NCBI RefSeq assembly: GCF_023702715.1
Contig: NZ_CP098480.1
Coordinates: 930,001-994,000 of the forward strand
Direction: 5' to 3'
DNA from: Acinetobacter sp. C32I
GTDB taxonomy: Bacteria; Pseudomonadota; Gammaproteobacteria; Pseudomonadales; Moraxellaceae
Length of the DNA stretch: 64,000 bases
The stretch's first letter is position 1. Each line of letters opens with the position of its first letter. Made by a program: the position numbers and the translations under genes. Below, in pieces: positions 16,337 through 24,646 of this stretch. The notes under the pieces were generated by a model. The model searched no databases and was not told the DNA's origin. It worked only from the letters and a program-made list of their open reading frames with translations.

Positions 16337-17911
16337 ATGAAGCAAAAAAGCATCTCTCTACTTTTTGAATTTTTGCATTCAATAGATTGGAGTAAAGAAT
16401 TGAGTAATAAATTACAGTCGAAAATTGATGGAATACAATTTCCCATTCAGTCAGGTAAAAAGACTCCCAGCACCACACATACTGCAAAGAAAATTTTGCA
16501 TGCTGCACTCAAAAGTGTTGATTCACCGTATGCGACTCAACTGAGCACTGAAAAAAATTGGCGAAAGCAATACCCAACCTACTTTCAAGAGCTTGTTCAA
16601 GCCGGTATTCGTTCTACCCAGAATCCATTATTGATTGCCCAACATGGCTTAGATGCTGCAAAAGCATTATTTACATATAACCGAGCTGAACAGCAAATAT
16701 CCTTAGAACAGGCCATGTCGAGTATTCAAGATCAGCCTTTTGATCGCTATGTACTCAAAGGTTCTGGCAGTTCAAGCATTGAACCTTGGTCTATTCCGTT
16801 TGAAGGCAAAAATTTACAGGGCCAAGCACTATTAGATCAAATTGATCGCTGGGAAAAACAGCAGATCATAGAACCAAGCCATGCAAAAGCATTACGTTTA
16901 TTGCAGGCGCATCCAGAATGGTTTGATTTGTCTACACGGACGATGGTGCTGTTTGGCGCCGCATCAGAAGCAGGCCCTTTAAGTTGGTTGGCAAAATGGC
17001 GTGCCAATATTGTCGCCATTGATTTACCAAATCCTAAAATCTGGGAAAAGATCACCCAAACCGTTCAGCAAGGCAATGCGACCTTAATCGCTCCGCAATT
17101 AAGCTTATCTAATCAAGAGAAACAGCTCGGTGCCAATCTATTAACCCAAACACCAGAAATTGCGAATTGGCTCAATACCTTTAAAGAGCCCTTAGACTTG
17201 GCAGGTATTGCTTATTTAGATGGTGAAAAACATGTACGTGTTTCCATAGCTATGATTAGCATTATGGAACAAGTGAGCCAACAGAAACCCGATAGCAGTA
17301 TCATGTTTATGCTGACTCCAACTGATATTTATGCAATTCCGAAGTCTGTGGTTGATTCGATTCAAAGCAAGATTCAGCAACGTCCTGTTTTGGAAAAACT
17401 GCTGACCAAATCCATTCACAATATTTCATTGCGCAACTTTTTTAAGCCCAATGCAGAACAATTGATTGAATCAGATAACGGTCAACAATATGGCATCTCA
17501 GATTGTATGGTGATTGAACAAGGCCCTAACTATGCGCTAGCCAAGCGCCTTCAGCAATGGTTTGCAATTCGTACCCGTGCACGTGGTCAAAAGACGGTAA
17601 TCAATATTGCCCCTTCCACCACCACGCACTCCGTGGTTAAAAATCCAATCTTGAAAGCCGCCTTTGCAGGTGCTGACTTATTCAAGGTTGAAACCTTTAG
17701 CCCTGAAACAACCAATGCAATCATGGCTGCACTGTGGGTACATGATTTAAATAACCCTGATAGCGCTACTAATCCAGAGAAGCCATTAGCACATCCCTTG
17801 GAACTGATTATGGAAAATGCCAATCATGGTGGTTTATGGCATGTTCCTTACTTGGCGCGAACTGCTTTGCCCTTTGCAGCTGCATATGGCTGGATAAGAG
17901 CAAAGCTTTAA
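16337..17911 (+). CDS. Conserved hypothetical protein with Rossmann-like segment (524 aa)
   Basis: I do not recognise a characterised family. The product is soluble, with no signal peptide or membrane segment. A nucleotide-binding-like turn occurs near residue 200, MVLFGAASEAGPLSWLAKW followed by ANIVAIDLP. This looks like a Rossmann beta-alpha-beta unit with an acidic residue after the second strand. Other notable blocks are RTRARGQKTVINIAPSTTTHSV and the C-terminal ENANHGGLWHVPYLARTALPFAAAYGW. It stands alone between a hairpin and a Fur-box promoter. An internal TTG after LHSIDWSKE is a possible shorter start. Function unknown, possibly an NAD(P)-dependent enzyme. Confidence 0.75.
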   Translation: MKQKSISLLFEFLHSIDWSKELSNKLQSKIDGIQFPIQSGKKTPSTTHTAKKILHAALKSVDSPYATQLSTEKNWRKQYPTYFQELVQAGIRSTQNPLLIAQHGLDAAKALFTYNRAEQQISLEQAMSSIQDQPFDRYVLKGSGSSSIEPWSIPFEGKNLQGQALLDQIDRWEKQQIIEPSHAKALRLLQAHPEWFDLSTRTMVLFGAASEAGPLSWLAKWRANIVAIDLPNPKIWEKITQTVQQGNATLIAPQLSLSNQEKQLGANLLTQTPEIANWLNTFKEPLDLAGIAYLDGEKHVRVSIAMISIMEQVSQQKPDSSIMFMLTPTDIYAIPKSVVDSIQSKIQQRPVLEKLLTKSIHNISLRNFFKPNAEQLIESDNGQQYGISDCMVIEQGPNYALAKRLQQWFAIRTRARGQKTVINIAPSTTTHSVVKNPILKAAFAGADLFKVETFSPETTNAIMAALWVHDLNNPDSATNPEKPLAHPLELIMENANHGGLWHVPYLARTALPFAAAYGWIRAKL

Positions 17912-17986
17912 CAAAAAATTAAGCTAAGCGAGAAAATGAAAAGTACATTTTCTCGGACTTACTTTACCTATAATTTATTGCAAATA

Positions 17987-18004
17987 ATTATCATTATCAT
18001 TATC
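17987..18004. promoter_or_regulatory. Fur box: three tandem ATTATC hexamers
   Basis: Three consecutive ATTATC repeats (GATAAT on the other strand) form the hexamer array that defines a strong Fur binding site. It lies 26 bp before the proposed start of the siderophore-interacting protein and predicts iron repression. Confidence 0.85.
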
Positions 18005-18030
18005 ATACATAATTGGTGAAATTTCACTTA

Positions 18031-18897
18031 ATGATGATGAGTAAATTGACAATGACTAAGCAAAAAAAGACCTCAAATGACAACAATATACTCAAACAAA
18101 ATGATCATATGAGAAATCTCGAACAGACAGAGATGACAATTACTGCAATTTCAAGACCATTCCCAAGCATTTTAAGAGTTCATGCTAAAATTAATACAAA
18201 TCAGCCAGATATGTGGGATAGGCCCAATTTATCTGTTCGTCTCGAAGTTTCTGAAAATTTAACCCGCGTGTATACCATTCGCTCATTTAATCGTAATCTC
18301 TCTGAAGTTGAAATTGACTTGATCGAACATGAAGATGAGAGCCCTGCAATGCAGTGGATACATAACGTACAGGTCGGAACAACAACGCAACTGATTGGAC
18401 CAAGACCGCATTTTGTCCCAAATTTTGAGGCAGATAAGCACATCGTGATGTTTGCCGACGAAACGGCCCTGCCTGCCCTTTACTCAATCCTGCAACATTG
18501 GAAAAACAATATAAGTGCAGATATTTTTGTTGAAAGCCACGATGGTAATATCTGCGAATATCTTCCAAATCAAGAAAACGTCCAAATCCATTTACTACAA
18601 AGAGAACGACCAGATCAAGCAGGAAAAATGGGGCTATTGCTTAAAGCCGCTTATCAATTTAAAAAGACAGATCATATAAGTGTTTGGGCAGCATGCGAAC
18701 GGAATGAAGCTCGAGCGATTCGACAATTCTTTTTAGAGGAAAAATCGCTGCTTAAAAAAGATGTGCAAGTAACAGGTTATTGGAATGTTGGTCTTTCCAG
18801 TACGATTTTAGATGAGGTACGGCTGGAATTTTATCAGAAACATTTGGAAGCAGGAAAAACCTTAGAAACATTCGACGATTTAGATATGTTGGTTTAA
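18031..18897 (+). CDS. Siderophore-interacting protein (FAD-dependent ferric-siderophore reductase)
   Basis: This SIP-family flavoprotein has 288 residues from the first of three consecutive ATGs. It reduces ferric siderophores in the cytoplasm to release Fe2+. The FAD-binding motif RVYTIRSFN is present. The NAD(P)H domain includes ADETALPALYSIL and WAACERNEARAIRQFF, and the C-terminus has GYWNVGL. The N-terminus is about 30 residues longer than typical and lysine/asparagine-rich. A later ATG at 18052 or 18112 could therefore be the true start. No siderophore biosynthesis gene is nearby, so it is probably a stand-alone reductase under Fur control. Confidence 0.88.
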   Translation: MMMSKLTMTKQKKTSNDNNILKQNDHMRNLEQTEMTITAISRPFPSILRVHAKINTNQPDMWDRPNLSVRLEVSENLTRVYTIRSFNRNLSEVEIDLIEHEDESPAMQWIHNVQVGTTTQLIGPRPHFVPNFEADKHIVMFADETALPALYSILQHWKNNISADIFVESHDGNICEYLPNQENVQIHLLQRERPDQAGKMGLLLKAAYQFKKTDHISVWAACERNEARAIRQFFLEEKSLLKKDVQVTGYWNVGLSSTILDEVRLEFYQKHLEAGKTLETFDDLDMLV

Positions 18898-18912
18898 CTA
18901 TAAAGTACTCAC

Positions 18913-18960
18913 AGCCAAAGATATCAATCAAAGATTGTAGCTTTGGCTATTCACTTTTTA
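18913..18960 (+). terminator. Rho-independent terminator after SIP gene
   Basis: AGCCAAAG (18913-18920) pairs with CTTTGGCT (18941-18948), followed by a T-rich run. It closes the SIP transcript. The rest of the 426-bp gap up to 19323 is very AT-rich, with no gene or clear regulatory dyad that I can see. Confidence 0.65.
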
Positions 18961-19323
18961 TTTTAAAAATAGAATTCATTTATTTAGTCAAATGCTGATG
19001 TTTTTATTCATAAATATTGTTTCATGATTTATCTTGAAAGAGTGATTTTTTAGGTTTACTGCAATAAGATCGACCTCTTTTAAATAGCAAAGTATTGAAA
19101 GCTAAAATTAATTAAACACAAAGTTAAAACAATATAAACTATTAATTCAACTAAACCAATTCATTAAAACACTTTAAAAATAATTATACTATTCATCGGA
19201 AATAAATAGATTTTGATTAAATTTTATACAAAAACAACTTCTGATTTGATATAAAAATAAAGCCCAAAAGGCGATAAAAGTCTTAATAATTAAATAATAT
19301 ATTAATACTCAAAGGAAAATATC

Positions 19324-20841
19324 ATGAACTCAAAACAAGACCTAGATTTATCTAGCCTATCGACAGCATCCGCTATGTTCCAAGGATATAATAATGTTAC
19401 TGCACAAGCGCTTAATACTGCTATTGAAGGTAGTATAACTAAAAACTCCGGAGTAAGTGAGCTACAGTACAAAGTCACTAAATCCTTGCAGGAAATATAT
19501 CAGTCATTAAATATTTCATCATCAGTTTCAGCAGGATATGCTGGATTCTCAGGTGAGGCTAAGGTTAATTTAGTCAATCAATTGAATCTTACAAAAGAAA
19601 GTTTATGTATTGTTATTAAAGCTTCTGATAAACAGGATATCTACAGAACAAATAATGTCTCAATTAAAAGTGGAATCAAATTACCTACATCTGAAAAGGA
19701 AGTAAATGATTTTGTTAGAGCTTATGGCGATTCATATATTTCAGAGCTAGCGACTGGAGCCGAATACTATGCTGTCTATGCATTCATTTGTGAAACTAAA
19801 GAGCAAAGATTCGCATTAGAAACTCAGTTTTCCGCAAGTGGAATATCCCTTTCTGGTGGTTCACTATCAGCAGACTTTAAAGCAAAAATAGAAAAAGTAT
19901 CTAAATCATCTTCTTCAACTGTAACTTTTCAACAGATAGTTTCAGGGCTAAAAAATCCTAATCTTCCTGATCAGAATAATATTATTCAATATGCACTTGA
20001 TTTTTTTGATAAAGAAATTGACAACCCTGCGATTATTTCTTATACATCCACAAGTTATGATCATGTCCCAAACTTTCCAGCCGATGTATTAAATCAGGTG
20101 AGAAAAAATGTTAATTATTTCACAGATCCAACTGGTAATTTTACAAAAAAAGGAATAGACGTAGATAATCTAAAAAATCAGTGTGAAAATCTTAATTTAA
20201 TTTATAATTTTTATAAATTTGATGGGGACAAAAAGCTACTGGATGTATTAGAACTAGCAAAATCGGATTTAGCAAAGTTAAAAACACAACAAAATGATTA
20301 TTCTTTTAATCCAAATCAGGTTTTCATACTCCCTGAACTTCCATCATTAAATGATGGTAAACCTGTATTACAGTTTAGTTTTATTAACTCTGATTTACAT
20401 GGAGGTTCAGGGGGAGCTGTATTTAATGATGTTAATCAAACTTCATACTTTCAAAAGCGTACCCGTCTAGTTAATTTAAAGTTACGTTCAGGAGCATATA
20501 TTGATCGGATTACTTCAACTTTTGAAAATTCAGATCCAACCAACTCAATATACATATTAGAGCATGGTGGGAATGGCGGAAATCAAAGTTTTGATCTTGA
20601 GTTAACCCCAGGTATATCACTTAAATCAATAACAGGTCGCAGTGGGGCAAAAGTGGATCAACTGTCATTCGAAGCTACGAACGGACAAAAAATTTCAGGT
20701 GGTGGAAATGGAGGGGGCCCCTTTTCATTCCTGATTCCTGAAGGCTATTTTGTTGCAGGATTTAGAGGCCAATCAGGTTCACTTATAGACCTAATTGGCG
20801 TTGTATATGCCAAATTACTTCCTGCAAGCTGGGATAAGTAA
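19324..20841 (+). CDS. Probable MACPF-like protein with C-terminal jacalin-type lectin domain
   Basis: This is a 505-residue protein without a signal peptide. Around residues 124-136 it reads YGDSYISELATGA, which has the spacing of the MACPF signature (YG-x-x-aromatic, six residues, then G) but lacks its His. It is flanked by Gly/Ser-rich alternating stretches (about 62-90 and 165-200) like the membrane-inserting segments of perforin-type proteins. The last 150 residues resemble a jacalin beta-prism: LEHGGNGGNQSF, then SGAKVDQLSFEATNG, GGGNGGG and SGSLIDLIGVVY. I infer a sugar-targeted pore former or adhesive effector. The gene is isolated and visibly more AT-rich than its neighbours, suggesting acquisition. 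AAAGGA lies 8 bp before the ATG. The lectin call is firmer than the MACPF call. Confidence 0.6.
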   Translation: MNSKQDLDLSSLSTASAMFQGYNNVTAQALNTAIEGSITKNSGVSELQYKVTKSLQEIYQSLNISSSVSAGYAGFSGEAKVNLVNQLNLTKESLCIVIKASDKQDIYRTNNVSIKSGIKLPTSEKEVNDFVRAYGDSYISELATGAEYYAVYAFICETKEQRFALETQFSASGISLSGGSLSADFKAKIEKVSKSSSSTVTFQQIVSGLKNPNLPDQNNIIQYALDFFDKEIDNPAIISYTSTSYDHVPNFPADVLNQVRKNVNYFTDPTGNFTKKGIDVDNLKNQCENLNLIYNFYKFDGDKKLLDVLELAKSDLAKLKTQQNDYSFNPNQVFILPELPSLNDGKPVLQFSFINSDLHGGSGGAVFNDVNQTSYFQKRTRLVNLKLRSGAYIDRITSTFENSDPTNSIYILEHGGNGGNQSFDLELTPGISLKSITGRSGAKVDQLSFEATNGQKISGGGNGGGPFSFLIPEGYFVAGFRGQSGSLIDLIGVVYAKLLPASWDK

Positions 20842-20860
20842 TATCAAATCCTAACCCTAT

Positions 20861-20895
20861 GAATCCAATGTGCAATGACATTGGATTCTTCTTTG
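20861..20895 (+). terminator. Terminator after the lectin-domain gene
   Basis: A perfect 10-bp stem, GAATCCAATG with CATTGGATTC, is followed by TTCTTT. It lies 20 bp after the stop codon and closes a single-gene unit. Confidence 0.75.
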
Positions 20896-21011
20896 ATTAG
20901 AGTGTTGTGCTTCAACAAACACCGACCTATCATCTATTGCCCATATTTGCGCTAAATCACAACTAAAATCGCCCAGCATAATTTTAAAATATTATTCCAA
21001 ACATGTGATTA

Positions 21012-21377
21012 CTAATTACTCAATAAGTTTTTACTCATTTGCACGGCCTCATCGAAGCTGTCGGTTTTATAAAAAGGGATTTTCCAAACTTTTTGATCAC
21101 GGAGCAGATAGCTTTCTTCAATCTCCATTTCTGTAATTTCAATCCATCCTTTTACAATCGATAATGCTTGTGTATGGGCTTTGATCCACTGAATCGCCTG
21201 CTTCCATTGCTCTTGTGATGGCGATGGTTCATTAAATTTGGATTGCAAATGTCGAACTAACACAAAAGCTTGCTGCTTTTGTAATAGCTGATCTAACTGC
21301 TCAATAAAGTCAATCAAACTCCCCTGATGCTGATGTGTTATTTCCACCGTAGGAAAATTTTCTAAATTTAATTCCAT
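21012..21377 (-). CDS. Conserved hypothetical protein (121 aa)
   Basis: This small soluble protein is rich in Gln, Glu and hydrophobic residues, with predicted alternating helix and strand and no signal peptide or known motif. AGGAG lies 7 bp before the ATG, so the start is well supported. It follows the metallo-beta-lactamase-fold gene by 19 bp and is probably in the same operon, under the divergent TetR regulator. I cannot assign a function. A short STAS-like or effector-binding fold is conceivable but not shown. Confidence 0.7.
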   Translation of the reverse strand: MELNLENFPTVEITHQHQGSLIDFIEQLDQLLQKQQAFVLVRHLQSKFNEPSPSQEQWKQAIQWIKAHTQALSIVKGWIEITEMEIEESYLLRDQKVWKIPFYKTDSFDEAVQMSKNLLSN

Positions 21378-21396
21378 GTCATACTCCTAAAGAAAG

Positions 21397-22410
21397 TTAT
21401 TGAGTTGGATCAGACTGTAATTCTTTGACTAAGCTTGGCAGCACAATTGCTTGTTGTGTTAACTCCGCATAAAAGTTTGCAATTTGGAAGGGTAGAAAAA
21501 CTCGGTTATTCCAATCTGGATATTCTCGATAGATCGTAGGCGATATGGTCTGAATAATTTGATCCTGATTAAGTCCTAATGCAATGTGCTGTTTGACTAA
21601 AGCTTTCACCCGAAGCATATGCTGTTTAAATTCTTGCAGATCTTGACTTGTCGAAAGCTTGCCATGTCCAGGTACTACAATTTTCGGTTTCATTTCAATT
21701 GTCTGTTGAATTACCTTGATCCATTCACTCCCTTTCGCATCAGCATCAGGCATAATCGGATAAAAGTTTTTTTCATACAAATCCCCCATAAAAACCGTAC
21801 CTGACGTTTGATCATAAATAATTTGATCTCCTCGTGTATGTGCTGGCATTTCCTGCAAAGTGACCAATCGACCACCTAAATCAAGTACTGTTCGCTTGCT
21901 ATAGGTTTTATCTGCATTACGAATTACCACCTTTTCAAGCGCTTTTTTTTCGATCTGGCCAAATGCTCGAAACATCTGAAGATAGTTTGCACCTTTATCT
22001 TTTAGCTCATGCTCTTGTTTTTGATTGATGATATAGGTCGCATCTTTAAATTCAGCAGCACCAAATTGATGTTCTGGATGAAAATGTGTGGTTGTGAGAT
22101 AAATTTTTCTATTTTTAGCGATTTCTTTTGCGACTTGATAAACATGTTGGCCATTTTGCATGCCCATACCCGTATCAATCACTAAGATCGCATCATTGCC
22201 TTCAATGATCCCAATATTAGGCACATAGTTAATATATGGATCAGGAATCAGCCAGACGCCAGCTGCAATAAGTTGCTTTTTTTCGACCTGAACAATAGGT
22301 GCTGCAGTCAGTTGATACTGAATACGACTTTCTGCAACATTGCTATTTGCATTGACATGAAAGCTACTCAATGCCAAGAGTGAAAATGCGAGGGAGAGTT
22401 TGATCTTCAT
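21397..22410 (-). CDS. Exported metallo-beta-lactamase-fold hydrolase
   Basis: This 337-residue protein has a signal peptide (MKIKLSLAFSLLALSSFHVNA) and an MBL fold. The zinc-binding motif is THFHPEHQFGA, with later histidine and aspartate ligands in MPAHTRGDQ, MGDLYEKN and VPGHG. It is expected in the periplasm. The class contains lactonases, quinone- or thiol-linked hydrolases and phosphodiesterases, and the substrate is not evident. GAGGAAA precedes the ATG at 22410. The longer reading to 22491 would run through an operator. It is divergent from a TetR gene with operator-like dyads, so it is probably induced by a small ligand. Confidence 0.85.
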   Translation of the reverse strand: MKIKLSLAFSLLALSSFHVNANSNVAESRIQYQLTAAPIVQVEKKQLIAAGVWLIPDPYINYVPNIGIIEGNDAILVIDTGMGMQNGQHVYQVAKEIAKNRKIYLTTTHFHPEHQFGAAEFKDATYIINQKQEHELKDKGANYLQMFRAFGQIEKKALEKVVIRNADKTYSKRTVLDLGGRLVTLQEMPAHTRGDQIIYDQTSGTVFMGDLYEKNFYPIMPDADAKGSEWIKVIQQTIEMKPKIVVPGHGKLSTSQDLQEFKQHMLRVKALVKQHIALGLNQDQIIQTISPTIYREYPDWNNRVFLPFQIANFYAELTQQAIVLPSLVKELQSDPTQ

Positions 22411-22460
22411 TGCTTTAGTTTCCTCAATAATTTGAAGAAGTGATACGGTAGATCCATAAT

Positions 22461-22476
22461 ATGAGCAAAAGCTCAC
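22461..22476. promoter_or_regulatory. TetR operator-like dyad, copy 1
   Basis: ATGAGCAAAAGCTCAC is a near-perfect inverted repeat (TGAGC-N4-GCTCA), 51 bp before the MBL-fold gene. It shares a 16-bp pattern, RTGAGYNAANGCTCAC, with the second copy at 22618. Confidence 0.65.
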
Positions 22477-22617
22477 ATTAGATACTCGCATTCGCAGGAA
22501 TGTATTTTAATTTATTTAAATGAATAGGTTATAAATAAATCCTCTTGTTTTTTTGAGAATAATCCAGTCATTACTCATATTTTTTCATAGCGATAAGATT
22601 GCAAGCATTTACAAAAA

Positions 22618-22633
22618 GTGAGTTAATGCTCAC
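22618..22633. promoter_or_regulatory. TetR operator-like dyad, copy 2
   Basis: GTGAGTTAATGCTCAC is an inverted repeat (GTGAG-N6-CTCAC), 25 bp before the TetR start. With copy 1 it forms one operator in front of each divergent gene, the expected layout for autoregulation plus control of the MBL-fold operon. Confidence 0.65.
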
Positions 22634-22657
22634 ATTTATTCTGTCTGATTTATTCAA

Positions 22658-23266
22658 ATGAAAACAGCTTTAAAACCAAGAAAAATGCCCCGCCAAGGTC
22701 GTTCAAAAGTGACTGTAGACGCAATATTACAAAGTGCAGCTGAAATTCTAAAAGAAATGGATTATGCAAAGTTTAATACCAATTTAGTCGCAGAACGTGC
22801 AGGCATTAGTATTGGTTCTCTCTATCAATACTTTCCCAATAAAGATGCTTTAATTGTCGCTCTACATAAAAAACATACCCAGCACATTCATGATTTACTT
22901 CGAACTGTGATTGATAGTCAAAATGCACAAACCTTAAAACAAAGAATCGAATCCCTCGTGGATGCTGTCATCGCTGCGCATTCATTTGAGCCAGAATTAC
23001 ATCAACTGCTTGAAAAGAAGCTCCCATTTTTTGATATCAATCGTGTTGAAGATGAAACAGGGATTCGACAAGAAATTTATCGCTTGGTTGAATTACATCA
23101 AGATGAAATTGTAGAAAAAAATACAGCACTCATGGTGTGGATGATTCTTCAATTATTAGAATCTTTAATTCATGCTGCTGTGCTTGAACCACCTGTCAAT
23201 ATCGCGCCACAGACAGTGAGAAATGCCATTATTCAGTCGATCTATAATTATCTAACCAAAGCCTAG
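22658..23266 (+). CDS. TetR-family transcriptional regulator
   Basis: This 202-residue TetR regulator has an N-terminal helix-turn-helix at about residues 15-60 (SKVTVDAILQSAAEIL, AERAGISIGSLYQYFPNKDAL) and a helical ligand-binding domain behind it. It is divergent from the exported MBL-fold hydrolase, with two matching dyads in the gap. The ligand is unknown. Confidence 0.93.
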   Translation: MKTALKPRKMPRQGRSKVTVDAILQSAAEILKEMDYAKFNTNLVAERAGISIGSLYQYFPNKDALIVALHKKHTQHIHDLLRTVIDSQNAQTLKQRIESLVDAVIAAHSFEPELHQLLEKKLPFFDINRVEDETGIRQEIYRLVELHQDEIVEKNTALMVWMILQLLESLIHAAVLEPPVNIAPQTVRNAIIQSIYNYLTKA

Positions 23267-23347
23267 AAAGTGGGAAGCAGTCTAAGCAAAAATGGATTTC
23301 TGCTTACCATGACTCTACTTAGTCATCCAGTTATTACACGGTAATTT

Positions 23348-23764
23348 TTATGCTGTGCTATCTTTTATTCTTCGACGAATTTCTTCACGCCACTTTGCAG
23401 CATTATCTTGTTGCTTATTCAACACGACACCAAGCATATAAGCAGTTATCGCAGCACCAATGAGTGCAATCCCACTTTCATAAATGATATCAATCACAAA
23501 TTCAAAAATGCCTTCTGATAAAAAGTTTAGTGTGCCTGAATATTTGAGGAATTTTGCAATCGCAACAATAGCAATGCCTAAAAGAGCACCAGCCCAGAGG
23601 AAAAATTTATGAATATTGATCGGGGCAGTGACTTCATCGATCTGGTCTGGATACTCACGGTAATACTCCACCTCCTCATCTGTAACTTCAGGCGAAGATT
23701 TGAAGAATAACCGCATAAAAAGTGCATCATGATCTAGCTTTAAGCTTTTTTTCATTCTCATCAT
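23348..23764 (-). CDS. Hypothetical inner-membrane protein (138 aa)
   Basis: This protein has a charged, acidic N-terminal part (about residues 1-48), two or three hydrophobic segments (FFLWAGALLGIAIVAIA and SGIALIGAAITAYMLGVVL) and a basic cytoplasmic tail ending EEIRRRIKDSTA. I do not recognise the family. It is isolated. The 278-bp gap after its start (23765-24042) is very AT-rich and holds the promoter region for the next rightward unit, with no gene visible. Confidence 0.65.
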   Translation of the reverse strand: MMRMKKSLKLDHDALFMRLFFKSSPEVTDEEVEYYREYPDQIDEVTAPINIHKFFLWAGALLGIAIVAIAKFLKYSGTLNFLSEGIFEFVIDIIYESGIALIGAAITAYMLGVVLNKQQDNAAKWREEIRRRIKDSTA

Positions 23765-24048
23765 CTATATTTTTAAATTGATAACATGTTAGCTATTTTT
23801 GATTTACTAATAAATAAACGCTTGAGCTAAACAATTTAGGCCTATCCTAAAAAAAATCTTAAAATTATTAAGTAAAATTTAACGATAAATTGTTTAAAAA
23901 CCGCTCTATACTAGTGAAATATAATAATTATTCACGTAAAAAACTTCTTATTATTTATTAAAAATAATTAAGTATTTTCTTTAAAAAAAAGATTTCTTTG
24001 TTATAGTATTCCTCCAATGGTTTCCATAAAGAGATCAATCGGGTGTTG

Positions 24049-24498
24049 ATGCTTGGAAGATTGCTTGGGTTCTATGCAATCTTTTTACAAATCGCTGTGT
24101 TCTTACAGCCATTGCTGCCAGAGAAATACCAAGTTTCTCCAGTATGTGAGACTATTACCCAAATTTTATTACAAGACCATCATTCTACCTCTCCGCTCCA
24201 TAGCCATCATCATATTGCTGCTCAGCATGATACTGCACATGAGCATCAAACTTTTTCAGCTGAAGTTAAAACGTCGGCAAGTCACCATCACCACCATGAT
24301 GCAAACCATCAGTGTCAATACTGTGTGGTCTATAGCCATGTACTGCCTTTACCAGATGTCGATCTAAAGCAAATTTTAGTCCGAATTCAGGTTCGATTTC
24401 TGGCTTTTATTGAAAACTACTTCCATGTTTTCTTTCAGCTTCAACAACTCTTTCTCACTCCTCAAGGTCGAGCACCTCCTCTCTTAATCTCATTCTGA
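24049..24498 (+). CDS. DUF2946 family histidine-rich protein
   Basis: This 149-residue protein has a hydrophobic N-terminus (LLGFYAIFLQIAVFLQPLLP) and then a strongly His-rich central part (DHHSTSPLHSHHH and ASHHHHHDANHQCQYC), ending with the RAPP motif typical of DUF2946. The CxxC plus histidine clusters suggest metal, perhaps copper, binding at or outside the inner membrane. An in-frame GTG at 24043 would add two residues. It lies upstream of the cio oxidase operon in the same direction and may aid metal supply or sense metals. That role is an inference. Confidence 0.75.
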   Translation: MLGRLLGFYAIFLQIAVFLQPLLPEKYQVSPVCETITQILLQDHHSTSPLHSHHHIAAQHDTAHEHQTFSAEVKTSASHHHHHDANHQCQYCVVYSHVLPLPDVDLKQILVRIQVRFLAFIENYFHVFFQLQQLFLTPQGRAPPLLISF

Positions 24499-24553
24499 CT
24501 TGAAGCTCAAAACTTTTTAGTTTTGAAAAACTTTTATTCAAGAGATTATCATA

Positions 24554-24646
24554 ATGTTTTCTTTTTTTAATCATACGCTTAATTGGGTAGAGCTTTATTC
24601 AACCTCAAGTTTATCTCATCAGCAACAAGATGAGGTGCTGTCATGA
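24554..24646 (+). CDS. Small ORF (30 aa) translationally coupled to cioA
   Basis: ATG 24554 opens 30 codons starting MFSFFNHTLNWVELYS and ending QQQDEVLS. The stop overlaps the cioA start as ATGA, which is the classic coupling arrangement. The peptide has an aromatic, amphipathic first half and a polar tail. It could be a leader peptide that sets cioA translation or a small oxidase-associated protein. I know no named family. Evidence is the open frame and the exact overlap. A clear ribosome site is not visible (AGAGATTATCATA precedes it). Confidence 0.5.
   Translation: MFSFFNHTLNWVELYSTSSLSHQQQDEVLS

Noticed and set aside
24053..24367. ORF of 104 codons overlapping the DUF2946 gene in another frame
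   Set aside because: The other frame carries the His clusters, CxxC and RAPP motif of DUF2946. This one has no such signal.
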